64,000 bases of DNA, from the NCBI GenBank assembly GCA_012932295.1, contig JAAONU010000001.1:49263134-49327133 (forward strand). The letters are read 5' to 3'. Shown piece by piece: positions 25,981-36,600 of this stretch (its first letter is position 1; every line of letters starts with the position of its first letter). The notes below the pieces were generated by a model that had not been told where the DNA came from, searched no databases, and saw only the letters and a list, made by a program, of their open reading frames with translations. Both the position numbers and the translations under genes were made by a program. This stretch comes from Cyclina sinensis (lineage: Eukaryota; Mollusca; Bivalvia; Venerida; Veneridae).

Positions 25981-28900
25981 CACGCGCACACACACACGCA
26001 GACACACACTCGCAGGCTCTGCTACGTCAATAAGTAGAGCATCATAGTGTTAAATCAGGGGTTCCCGGTTCAGTCCGTGTAACGACCGGCAAAATTTCAC
26101 TATAGGTCATGAAACAGTCAGTCGTGTTAGGTGGACCGACCGCCTGGATAAGGCCACAATTGTTGAAACTGGCGTTAAAGAGGCTGTACTCCAGATTTGA
26201 CATAAAAGAATTTTTTTCATAAATTATATATTTAGATGCCGTGAGATTATAACAACATAATATTTTACTTCAAAACTGATTATAAAAGTCAAATTAGAAT
26301 AAAAAATATATTTTCGCTCCAGCCTGATTCGAACTCTGGACCCTCATGTTAACAAAAGTTTTCCAACGCTTTTACTGTCACCACCATCGCCGCATGTGAT
26401 ATTGTAGATATTTACTTTAAATGTTATACGATATAGTTATACCGTCGCGTTACGGTATAGCACTTTGAGATGGAAAAAAATCAATTTATAATGTAATTAT
26501 TTGACTAATTTTTTGTCAGTAAGTTATTTTTCAAGCATTAGTCATAAATATTACAAGAAATTTATAAAACAAGAAAACTTTCTTTTTTTGTCATCTGGAG
26601 CACAGCCCCTTTAAACCCTAAGGCATAAAATATGTTATATGTCTTCTTTCAGATTTGTGAATGTACATATTCAAACAATCTGTCGGTCTATTAAGCTTTT
26701 TCTCTTCATCTGTCGCCTTCTTACTGCAACTTCACAATTTAACTTATCTTACGGCGCGGGTAATGAATATCTTAAATTAATTAATCTCTTTTATTTATAA
26801 TTTTAAATTAATAGCTTAATTCTTAAATTTGCATTCAGTTTGCTTGTTTAAATATTTACAGTCACAACTTCTAATGACTGGATAAATTTCAGGCTTGCAC
26901 TGGGACTGGTTTACTATGGCATTAGTTTTGCCATCCAGGCTCTCGCCGGAAATGTTTACCTGAACCTTTTCCTGTTCAGTCTGGTTGCTATACCTACAAA
27001 ACTCATTTCATTGCGACTGCAAAGCAGGTGATTTGAGTATCATTTTCCATTAATGTTGGAATTGTTTGTTGGTCGGATGTATTGAAAGAAAAGAAAGAGA
27101 AACCGATTAATAATGTTTTGGCTTTCAAAAAATATCAATAGTCGGAAAGCCAGTGATTTAGTAAATTAGATAAAGAAAAAGAACTGCCTTACGTTGAACA
27201 AAAGAAACAATACCAATAATAGTCTTGTTGAGATAAGGACACCAGATCTTTCTGTAAATTATGTATACCAGTAATTTGATATAGGCCCAAGACCAAATAC
27301 GACTAACCTTAGGCTTGAATATTACTTTTCCAAGTAATGATAATTTTTAAGTTATCAATATCAGTAAGACAAAACAAAATAACACTGCTTAAAAGGTTAA
27401 TGGCAATTCTTCACCTGCTGGTGATCGTTAACCCCAAGCTTAAATCGTAAGAAGGCGTACCTCATTTAAATGTCAGAGTTCTCTCGGCCGTAGGCCGTCT
27501 GATTTCACTTTGACTTTTGGCTTCGAAATTTTATTGGTCAGTTACAACGAATAGGAAAGGACTGACGGAAATGAGCACTTAGGTTTCTGACTCTGAACCA
27601 GAATGTTATTTTATAAGTTCATAAGAAATTTTCGATTGCTTTACATTTTTAACTTTTGATTTTCGTAAAACAAAAGTGGGGAAATGATGGGAAATTATCG
27701 ACGAAAATGTAGGTAGAAACCTTTTTTTGCGCGAGGATCCGTTTTTCGTCAAAATCCATAACAAAGCCAGTGATTTAACTGGTGCTGCAGTACTTGTTAG
27801 TATAAGATCCCAAATTCATGTGTCTTTTAATCACGACCGGGCATCTTTTTTTACAGATACTTCTTGTTTAAACTTCTAAGTCAGTATTCCAACCAAAACT
27901 TCGAAAATGTTTTGCAAACCCGTTGGGGAACGACTGCAGTAATCAGAAATGATAATTATAATTTTAATCGGCTAATGTTGGAACAGGGTGTTTTATTTAT
28001 AGTTTGTTCATGTTGGTTACAGAATAGGTCGTAGATCTACGAGTATGATATGCTTTGCTGGTGTTGCCGTCTGTGGTTTTGTAGTTGGCATTGTACAGTG
28101 TGTCGGTAATTATAAACATTGTCTTCCAACTGAAAGAAAACTTTATTAGATTATTTACAACCAATACGTGCCACAATCTGATGTTTGAATATCAAAGGAA
28201 ATTTTGTTTTAAAAATTGAAAGTCGCTACCAACAATTCAAAGGTTTGTCTCTTTAACCTTTAAGAGTTTTTTTTAGAGTTTAACTACACAAATATAGTTT
28301 TTACACCACAGCAGTAGTCGACACTGCACATTAAAAAGGATATCATATTGCCTACGTATAAACTTATTCAATAACTTTTTGGCCAAAGCTGTAAAGAAGT
28401 ATAATTTCTTAATAATGAAAAATGCAGTTATTGGTCTTAATTGCTATTACTATAAGTGTTTTTGTTTCTGTATCGGTAATTTGAACGTCCTTTTTTCTTG
28501 TGTAAATTGCTCTTTATAACTCACTTTATTTCTTCTAGATGCTCCTCACCGTGACACTTTGACAAACCTGTTCGCTATCTTGGCGAGCATGTCCATAAAC
28601 ACTGCATGGGGACCAGTACAAACGACAACATTAGAGATATACCCTACTGTTATCCGGTAAACACAGAACAATGTTTTACAATTCTACAGTTTTTCACAAT
28701 ACAATTTTTAAAATATGTTTTTATATTTTAAGACACCTTCCGAAACCTAAATTTTTTATACTAACTACTGTATTAAAAGAAGTTTACACATAAAGCTGTC
28801 TGTCCATTTTAGATACGCCTAGAATATGTATAATACTGTCATTTGTTTCCCTCTAGAAATACAGGGTTTGGTTCTTTGAGTGTCATTGCCCGTCTGGGAG

Positions 28901-29731
28901 CTGTAATTGGACCTCAGTTTGTTTATTTGGTAAGAAAAGTTATAAGGTTATTATTACTTCATTTATTTTATTTATTTATTTATTTATTTGGGGGAGGGGT
29001 ATTATTATTATCATTATTGTTGTTGTTCCGATAGTTTTATAGGTAGGGTTAGCATGTCCTTTGATTAATAATATTCAAAAACGATGATGTTTTTGGAACA
29101 CTACTGCATGTATTCGCTAAAACTCACAGGTCTTACATCTTGCGCTTTTTAAATAACAGATGACTATAATTGTTTTGACACAACATTTGAAATGCACACA
29201 TTAACAAATCTTTTTATATCTATTTGATATTCCATTTTTTCTTTTTCATTTATAACCATGTATGACAAGTGTGTTATGCAGTTTGTCGTAATGCACGATA
29301 AATTTACAGTTTTTTCTCTAGCGTTGTATTGATATCTGTATCTTGATCTGAAAAAAAAATCAGAGTACATTTCACACAGGTACTGCTCCATATATAAAGT
29401 GAAATAAGATTATTAAACATGTTTCTAGTACTTGATTACTAGGGAAGAAAATGCAACTCTTCTAAAAATATTGTGAAAAAAAATGTGCAAAATTATAAAG
29501 TCATAATAACTAAATCCTTTTTCGTATGTATTAAACTTTGTTCATATTTTTCAGAATACATTTGTTCCTGGGTTGTTGTACTTTGTGTGCGGCGGGATTG
29601 CACTGCTGTGTCTGCTTTCGCAAGTCTTCCTACCGGAAACACGTGACACTAATTTAAGCGATAAACTTTATCAAACACAGGTAGAGGTGTCGCCTTTACA
29701 AGCAGACTCAGAAAATATTAATCTAGATTAG
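23635..29731 (+). CDS. SLC22-like MFS transporter, gene C (8 exons, intact)
   Basis: Predicted 512-residue plasma-membrane carrier of the SLC22 type, which moves organic ions across the membrane; the substrate is unknown. Coding exons: 23635..23943, 24339..24760, 25015..25236, 26893..27027, 28023..28105, 28539..28656, 28857..28929, 29555..29731. All borders are GT-AG, phases agree, and the sum is 1,539 bases. Residues 8 to 22 hold the family N-terminus ending G-G-C-G-R-F-Q. An extracellular loop follows helix 1, with five cysteines and four N-x-S/T sites. The signature S-D-L-F-G-R-K-P-P lies near residue 140, P-E-S-F-R-W near 250 in the central cytoplasmic part, and L-P-E-T-R near 480. SLC22 proteins are usually 530 to 560 residues; the first loop is short here. 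An acceptor at 23621/23622 implies a 5'-UTR intron. It is head to head with gene B, its closest relative by C-terminus. Confidence 0.93.
25430..25770. repeat. Dispersed molluscan-type repeat copy
   Basis: Related in order and wording to the stretch at about 10,950 to 11,230, so this family occurs at least twice in the window. It has no coding capacity. It lies in the third intron of gene C. Confidence 0.55.
25938..26013. repeat. (CG)n/(CA)n microsatellite
   Basis: A short CG run passes into about 16 CA dinucleotides and then interrupted CA/CG units, inside the third intron of gene C. The CG-CA mixture is prone to left-handed (Z) DNA. Confidence 0.9.
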
Positions 29732-29743
29732 TTTAATTCAGTA

Positions 29744-29749
29744 AATAAA
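29744..29749 (+). other. Polyadenylation signal of transporter gene C
   Basis: AATAAA 13 bases after the TAG stop at 29729..29731. As in gene B, a very short 3' UTR is implied if this signal is used. Confidence 0.55.
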
Positions 29750-29759
29750 CCGTATGCAA

Positions 29760-30090
29760 TCCAATAGTTTTTTTTTTTATATAGAAAACTGGTATTCAAG
29801 ACAAAACAAATAAGAGGGCACAGCAGGTATCCTGCAATGTCAAGGTCATTCTGTAAAAGAACTCAGCATTTATATCGTTGGAAAATAAAAGTTTCTTTTT
29901 ATTTCATGTCTTACGTTTTCATACTGGAAGACAGATTTTAAACATGTTTAGAAACTTTTCACGAAAGTCCCTTTCCAAAGTAGCAAATTATGCGCTATCA
30001 AAGATTTCCTACTTTTGTTCTTTCCGGTTAAACTTTTGTCCGTTTTTAAGAATATTTCATGTTGGAGGATCTCTCGAGTCTTTGAAACAT
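29760..30090. other. Intergenic, nothing recognised
   Basis: The 3' flank of gene C. A long open frame begins here and continues into the adjacent 104-bp repeat, but it has no domain and its length is due to the repeat. Confidence 0.5.
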
Positions 30091-30099
30091 GTATATATC

Positions 30100-30470
30100 C
30101 TGCAACTACTTATCGTACTTCTCAACCTGGGACGGAAACAAGCTTATTCTGTATACAGTTTACGCGAAGAGATCCTCAACCAGCAATGGGAACACTGTAA
30201 TTTACGGAAAGCGTTTCTCAGCCTGGGACGGGAACACGGTTATTCTGTATACAGTTTACGGGAAGAGATCCTCAACCTGCAATGGGAACACGGTTATTCT
30301 GTAATTTACGGAAAGCGTTTCTCAACCTGGGACTGGAACAAGCTTATTCTGTATACAGTTTACGGGAAGAGATTCTCAACCTGCAATGGGAACACGGTTA
30401 TTCTGTAATTTACGGAAAGCGTTTCTCAACCTGGCTGGTAACAAGCTTATTCTGTAGTTTACAGTTTACA
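30100..30470. repeat. Tandem repeat, 104-bp unit made of two half-units
   Basis: The phrase TGTAATTTACGGAAAGCG recurs at about 30,196, 30,300 and 30,404, exactly 104 bases apart. Each unit is two related halves, one with TTTACGGAAAGCGTTTCTCA and one with TTTACGGGAAGAGATCCTCA, so an earlier 52-bp repeat was doubled. There are about 3.5 units. Confidence 0.88.
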
Positions 30471-30569
30471 AAGGCATGTCCAAACTCTAATTAAGTTTTG
30501 TTGAATCAACCTTGGCTGTACATGCATAATCTAGGATAGTGTGCCACATTCATGACTGTGAATAATGTA

Positions 30570-31256
30570 CGAGGGTGCATCAATAAATTCGTAAACTAAT
30601 TCAATAGCGGGGAAATGATTTAATTCAAGTACCTAAAATGATAACACCTTCTCAAAGTAACGTCCCATGCACGATTTGCACTTGTCCCATCTCTCGACCC
30701 TTGACTCGAACACGTGTTGTAGCCCGTCACGTGACATCTCCCGCGCTGTCTGTCCACAGCACACCTCAGTTCCTCTCTTGACTCAAATTTCGTACCACGA
30801 AGACTGTTTTTTAAAGTTGGAAACAGCCAGAAGTCACAAATTGCTAGGTCCGGGCTTTAGGGTGGGTGCGGTAACAGTTCGACGTCGAGTTTTTCTAGTG
30901 TATCCATGGCAACGTGGCTCGAATGGCTCGGCGCGTTGTCGTGATGTAATATGAATCCGGACCTAAGTAGATGTGTGCGCTTTCTCCTTATTGCCGCCAT
31001 GAGTTCTGTTCTAAGTAATGTTGCATAATAGTTTCCAGTGACTGTCGTTTTCGGAGGAACAGAGTGGTTTAGCACTACACCGTATGTATCACAGAATATA
31101 ATTTCCATAACCTTCCCAGCTGACTTGGAAATTATCGCTTTTGTAGGGGAAGGCGAGGAAGGATGCTTCCAGACAGAACTCTGACGTTTGCTTTCCGGTT
31201 CAAAAAAGTGAATCCACGTTTCATCACATGTTATCACTCGATTTAGAAAGTAATCG
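30570..31256 (-). mobile_element. Truncated mariner element
   Basis: The plus-strand left end, CGAGGGTGCATCAATAAATT preceded by TA, looks like a mariner terminal repeat at a TA target. The minus strand then encodes the C-terminal half of a mariner transposase. The other terminus is not seen: homology stops near 31,256. The element is therefore a 5'-truncated, immobile copy, lying between transporter genes C and D. Confidence 0.82.
30633..31255 (-). pseudogene. Mariner transposase fragment
   Basis: Mariner transposases are DD34D enzymes that cut and paste DNA at TA sites. Here C-D-E-T-W-I-H-F-F-E-P (first catalytic Asp in this fragment) starts near 31,232, and H-H-D-N-A-P-S-H (second Asp) is near 30,910. 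The third motif region, S-P-D-L-A-I-C-D-F-W-L-F-P, is near 30,840. An in-frame TAA interrupts the protein just before the third motif, where the family has tyrosine. A frameshift near 30,740 moves the C-terminus into another frame, which ends at a TAG at 30635..30633. The N-terminal DNA-binding half is absent. It is non-functional. Confidence 0.85.
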
Positions 31257-31259
31257 CTT

Positions 31260-33600
31260 CTTCACATGTCAGAGAATATAAAATTTTTAATCTTATGTTA
31301 AAAGGTCATGCTAGCGTAATGATTGAATAAATAATACTTATAAAAGTAAAATAAAATATTAAACATTCACGAATTTTCAAAAGGTTTTTAATGAATTATT
31401 TTATGCTGTGATATTTTATGACAGAATTAAAAGTACAATATTTTTCCTATTATATCCAATATACTTATGTGTACACAATAGCAGTTTAACCAGGTGGTTC
31501 GTTTACAGAATCGTATTGACACCAGTTAAAAGTTATCACTTTATTAAATTGAACTTATTTATTACGCATAACAATTTCGAAAACAAGGTGCTATACTCTT
31601 TTATATTTGAAGTAAATATTTTAAGCTTTAAATGTTAAGTAATTCACGGTTAAATTGCATAATGTATTGTTGTATATAAATGTTTCATGCAAGTATATTT
31701 ACTTGTAAACGATATTAAAATGCTGCACAATGTTAATTAAGTTTCGTTTTCGTTGCCCCAATACGACGTCTTGAGTGCTAAAATGACGTTACGCTCGATA
31801 GTCGAACACTGAGCGCAACGTCTCTACCTTTGATTTTATCTGAGTAAGGGAGATAATTTGTTATCAGGAATGTCACTCATTGTTTTAAAAATAAAATACT
31901 CCATGATACATGTTTAACTTAGGCCGATAACAGCCTGCAGATAGCAAATACTTCTTTCAAAAATACTTTTTTCACAAATTTAAAAGACACTTAAGATGTT
32001 TTCAATAAAATCTTTGAACTGATTGTTTTTGTAGCAGGCCTCACATTCAATACTCAAAATGAACGGCATGTTTTCAGTGTTTACAGGTCAATGATATTGA
32101 GCGCTTGACCACGCTGTTAAGGGTGACTGACTTAATAATCCCAAACTAACTTATAACCATTTCGTGACACTGCATAGGATAACTACATACCACAATTGAT
32201 ACTTAGTTTAATGGTTTTGTTGCTTAACGCAAACGTTGCAAACGTAAATTCTGTGAGTTCATCGATATTTAAGCAAAGCAAATTTGTTTTATTTTTTCGT
32301 GTTAAGTCTGTCTATGCATGATTCAAAGTTCTGAAATAAGGAAAAGTGTGTAGTTGCTCTTGAATCGTTTAGACACCTTGACAAAACATTTTTTTTTTTT
32401 GGTTATAGGAATTCTACATTTAAAGGAAAGTTTTATAAAAATATCGATATTTTCATTCAGGTAAATATCTCTTCTCTATTAAGTAATTCGTAATTTTCAT
32501 TGTAATTTATTCATAATCGTTTTATTTAATCTGTCATGTCAGTATATCTTATCATTATCTGTAGAATTTATGAGTTACAAATTCGTATAACGTATTATCA
32601 AATTATTCAGTACACATATAAATTTTCAGAACTGTTTCTTGCGAGCTCTTGTCCGTAATGGAAAGTCCCAATGCTTGAGAAAAATATCCCGTTTTTTAAT
32701 TCAAACTTGTTCGATTACCATGAAAACTAAACTTTATACAACTGAGCTGATTAGTTTAGTTTAGTTTAAACTTATTTATTTTACATCAACTGGGAAAAAA
32801 GTTCTTGCAACTTATATTTATCCCTCTTGATGCGGAAAGTCACTGAGATGATTGATTCTCTGATGCAAGTACTAGAAGATATTTTTTTTACAAATCAAGC
32901 CCCAGGAGAAAGAGTTTATTCCCTTACACAGATGTCAATTGTTGAATTTATAATAATCGAATCGCGATGCACTCGAGACCTCACAACATTAATTGATTCG
33001 TTCAGTGAAACTAGCACTTTGTCATATCTAAGTTTCTTCCTTCATAATTTCAATGGATTTCATATATCTTCATGTATATTTCACCAATACAGTTCAGTAT
33101 CTTGTTTTAAACTAAGTCTAGCTCGTTTTGATACAGTAAGTTGTGCATTCATGTACTGGCTTCCTGCTAATAACTGGGCAAGAACGAATATCATTTCATA
33201 AGAGTTTGTCATTTATATTACAAGAATGAAATCAAGAATTTTCATGAAAGACTTTTCACCTCATTCCAAATGAAATTATATGTAAAATACACAATTTAGT
33301 TAAATGAAAATGAACCTTAACCATCTGCAGCTAACCTCCTTATTAAAACGGTCTATAAACTATTATGGCCTGTTAATTAATGTGTTGATTAAATTATTAA
33401 TTAGTACTATACGTTTTCTTAATTATAAATTAAACGGTTTATTAAGGATTAACTGGATTTATTTCCATTAATATTTATTAATTTCATGGGTAATTACATA
33501 CAACAAAGCAAGTCGTCCTGATACTGTTAGTTGTATTCATTGTGGCATTAAAATATATATTGATAGATATTTTGCCCCATTCGGTGTAACTGTGTTATTT
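31260..33600. other. Intergenic between the mariner remnant and gene D
   Basis: No gene supported. A short GC-richer, CpG-containing patch lies at about 31,750 to 31,830. It is followed by AAGGGAGATAATTT, a phrase I associate with mollusc repeats. A 124-codon open frame at 32,827 to 33,201 has no recognisable domain or splice context. The 5'-UTR exon and promoter of gene D should lie in or near this stretch but were not found. Confidence 0.45.
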
Positions 33601-33677
33601 TGTTTACATATAGCTGTACATAAGCTTATTTCTTTTCAATTTTAGATTACAGAAAAGAAATGATATAGCTCTTAAAT

Positions 33678-36600
33678 ATGTTGTCGTCTAAACATACTAG
33701 TCCAGATCAGATAATTATCGATCTAGGTGGCTGTGGTCGTTTTCAAGCATTAATGGGTATAATTGTGCATCTCACAAAATCGCTCATTAGTTTTAGCATA
33801 ATGAGTATGGTGATGATAACAGCCACTCCAAAATGGTGTTGTGATGACGTCATTGATAACGCCATCACCTTCCAAGATGAAACAAATAGAAACATGTCTA
33901 CACTCTGTCAAGAAAAGATGTGCACCGTTAATAATTCAAAGTGTCAGAGCTTTCAGTTTGGAGGAAGTATTAGAACTGCTGTCTCTGAGGTACCTTTATA
34001 TATCTCTTTGTTTTAAACATTTTATAGAGATTATAAATTTCAATATTTCTGCTGGATGCAAGGCTCTTAAGTGCTCAACTGACTGAGTATCTCTGCAACA
34101 ATATAGTTGGTATAATATCAAAATAATAGAAAGAACAAGACATGCCAATTATCAAAAGTTTTTTTTACCAAAATAATTAAAAGAGTTCGTATAAGTCACT
34201 TTAAAATATCTGACCCCCTGGATTGAAGCCAAAAATGGCCTTAAGGGCAATATTGGAACAATCTTGGTAGATGTCCTTTGGACAATGTTGCATACTAAAC
34301 TTCAGAATTCTTTTTAAAAATCTACTATACATGTCTTTGTAAAACTTTGACCCCTCGGAAGGGGCCAGTGGTGAGCACAGGGATGTAAACTGAAAACAAG
34401 TTAGAGGGCTACTAAACAATACTAAACACCGGGTTTTTAAGCTCTAGGCGTAGTAGTTTTAGAAAAGAAGATTCTTAAGTTTTCATTTCTGTTGCCATAG
34501 CGACTCGAGTTCTGCATGAAACAAAATTCTTAAAGTATTTTTGGTAACCCTTCTAGTAAGTTACATTCCTGCTGACCAAGCGGTTTAGAGGAGATGGTAC
34601 TTTTAAGTATAAAGTGTATGACGGACTACAGAGCACGTTTTTCACGTTTCTCAGTTGAGCTTATAGGGCAAATGATGATCTTCCTGATGCAACACATCAC
34701 AACCAATCTGAAATGATTTTTGAACTGTAATAATCATTTTTAACAACTAAAGGCTAGAAATTCTACACTCAATCGTGTAATGCTCGCTTTTATTTTCTTT
34801 ATTTTTTTATAAATTCTTCAAATAAACTCGATCTGATAATTGAAGTAAAACTAATTTGTTATAATATATCCGTAATTTCAAGAATAGATTTACGCAAAAT
34901 CGGTTAACAAAACATTTTTTAAAAATGACAGTAAACAAATTTTCTGTAAAACATAAATATACCGCGATCCAGCAGTATGTTGTTTATGTTTCTATGAGCA
35001 CGCATCTGCAGTTGCCCTTTCACTCTCATTTCAGGAATAACATTCCCCAAACGAGTTCATTGCAGCTTTTCAAAAATACCCAACAATCTAATTTACCATT
35101 TACACCACACTTTAACAAAGCATCATAAAGTAAGTTTTGAATATATGTATTTATACCATGATCTGTATTAAGACATTAATTTTTCAGTTCCAACTTGTCT
35201 GTGATCTCGACTACATTCCAAGCACTGTGGTCTCTCTGCAAGCGTTTGGTATGCTTGTTGGTAGTCCAATTGCGGGGCATATTTCAGATTTATTTGGAAG
35301 AAAGCCGCCATATTTCACTGGGATAATTATCGTTATCATTTTTAATTTTGTTGGATTTTTGTCAACAAATTGGATAATGTTTGCGGTCTCCAGGTTTTTC
35401 ATTGGTGTAGGGGCTGGGTTTTTCCTCAGCATTCAACATTGCATATTATCTGAATTTACACCAGCAAATTGGCGACCCTGGATCACTGGATTTCCCTCGT
35501 GGCCAGTGCAAGTCTGCGCTTTAGCTCTCGTTGGTTGGTTAATAAAAGACTGGCGATACATCCAACTGTTTTGCTGTATACTTGGAATACCTTTCCTTCT
35601 TTCCTGGTTGTAAGTGTTCTTTGATGTATTAATTCCTCATTTTAGGGTGCCGTTTGCATTTTTATGTGTTACTTATACACAAAATTCAAGTAAAATCCCT
35701 TTGCAAAGAATTTCATGTTTTTGGTCTTTTTGGCGACACATCTTTTGATGATTTATAACACTTTTTTCGTATTATTCTTTTGCTCTATGCCTTTTCAAAT
35801 GTTTATGATTTTCTTACAGTGTACTTCCAGAGAGTTTTCGGTGGTTTGTAGCACACGATCGAGCAGCAGATGCTATGAATGTCATAAAGCGATGGGCGAA
35901 AATTAACCAAAAGCCTGTCCCGAAGCTCGAGAATGCGGACTTATTAGATGTTTCAACAACAGAAGAACCTGACAAAAAGTATACATTTATTCACCTATTC
36001 AAGTCGAAGGAACTTACAAAGATCACACTATTTCTAGCAATTAATTGGTGAGTGTGTATTTTATTGTTTTTTATCTCATCTATTTATAGTGAATCTATTT
36101 ATTTGGATTATCGTCTTAAATAAATTAATTTAAATTTAATTAACTATTTTTTATCTTCAGGTTTGCTTTGGGAATGGTTTTTTACGCAATTACTTTCGGA
36201 ATCCAAGCCCTATCGGGTAATATTTACTTGAATTTGTTTTTGTTCAGTTTAGCTGGAATACCGACCAAGATTGTTGCACTTTGGCTGCAAAACAGGTAAG
36301 ATATTTTCAAATAAAATGTAAACAAACATATTCCAAAAACTATTACCTTTTTTTGCCACATGAACACAAAGATTGTTAAGACATCATGGTAGCCGACCGT
36401 TCTGGGAAATATGTCATTTTATTGTCTGAAGGTCCTTCTCTGACTTTGGTTATTTTGCATTCAAATACATAATTTGAAATAATATATAGCGTTAAAACGT
36501 ACAGCAGTACTTATACATGTAAAATATTAAAAAAATGCATTTCTTATACAATTACACATTACCTCCATGCTTTTCTCTGCAGTAATAAGAGTTGAGATAA

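Noticed and set aside
26010..26110. tRNA-like stretch in a gene C intron
   Set aside because: It has only a weak B-box-like GGTTCAGTCCG and no convincing A box or cloverleaf.
29878..30408. 176-codon open frame after gene C
   Set aside because: It runs through the 104-bp tandem repeat, and three overlapping frames are equally open there. No domain, splice sites or codon bias.
32827..33201. 124-codon open frame upstream of gene D
   Set aside because: No domain or splice context, AT-rich composition like the spacer, and nothing meaningful on the reverse strand.
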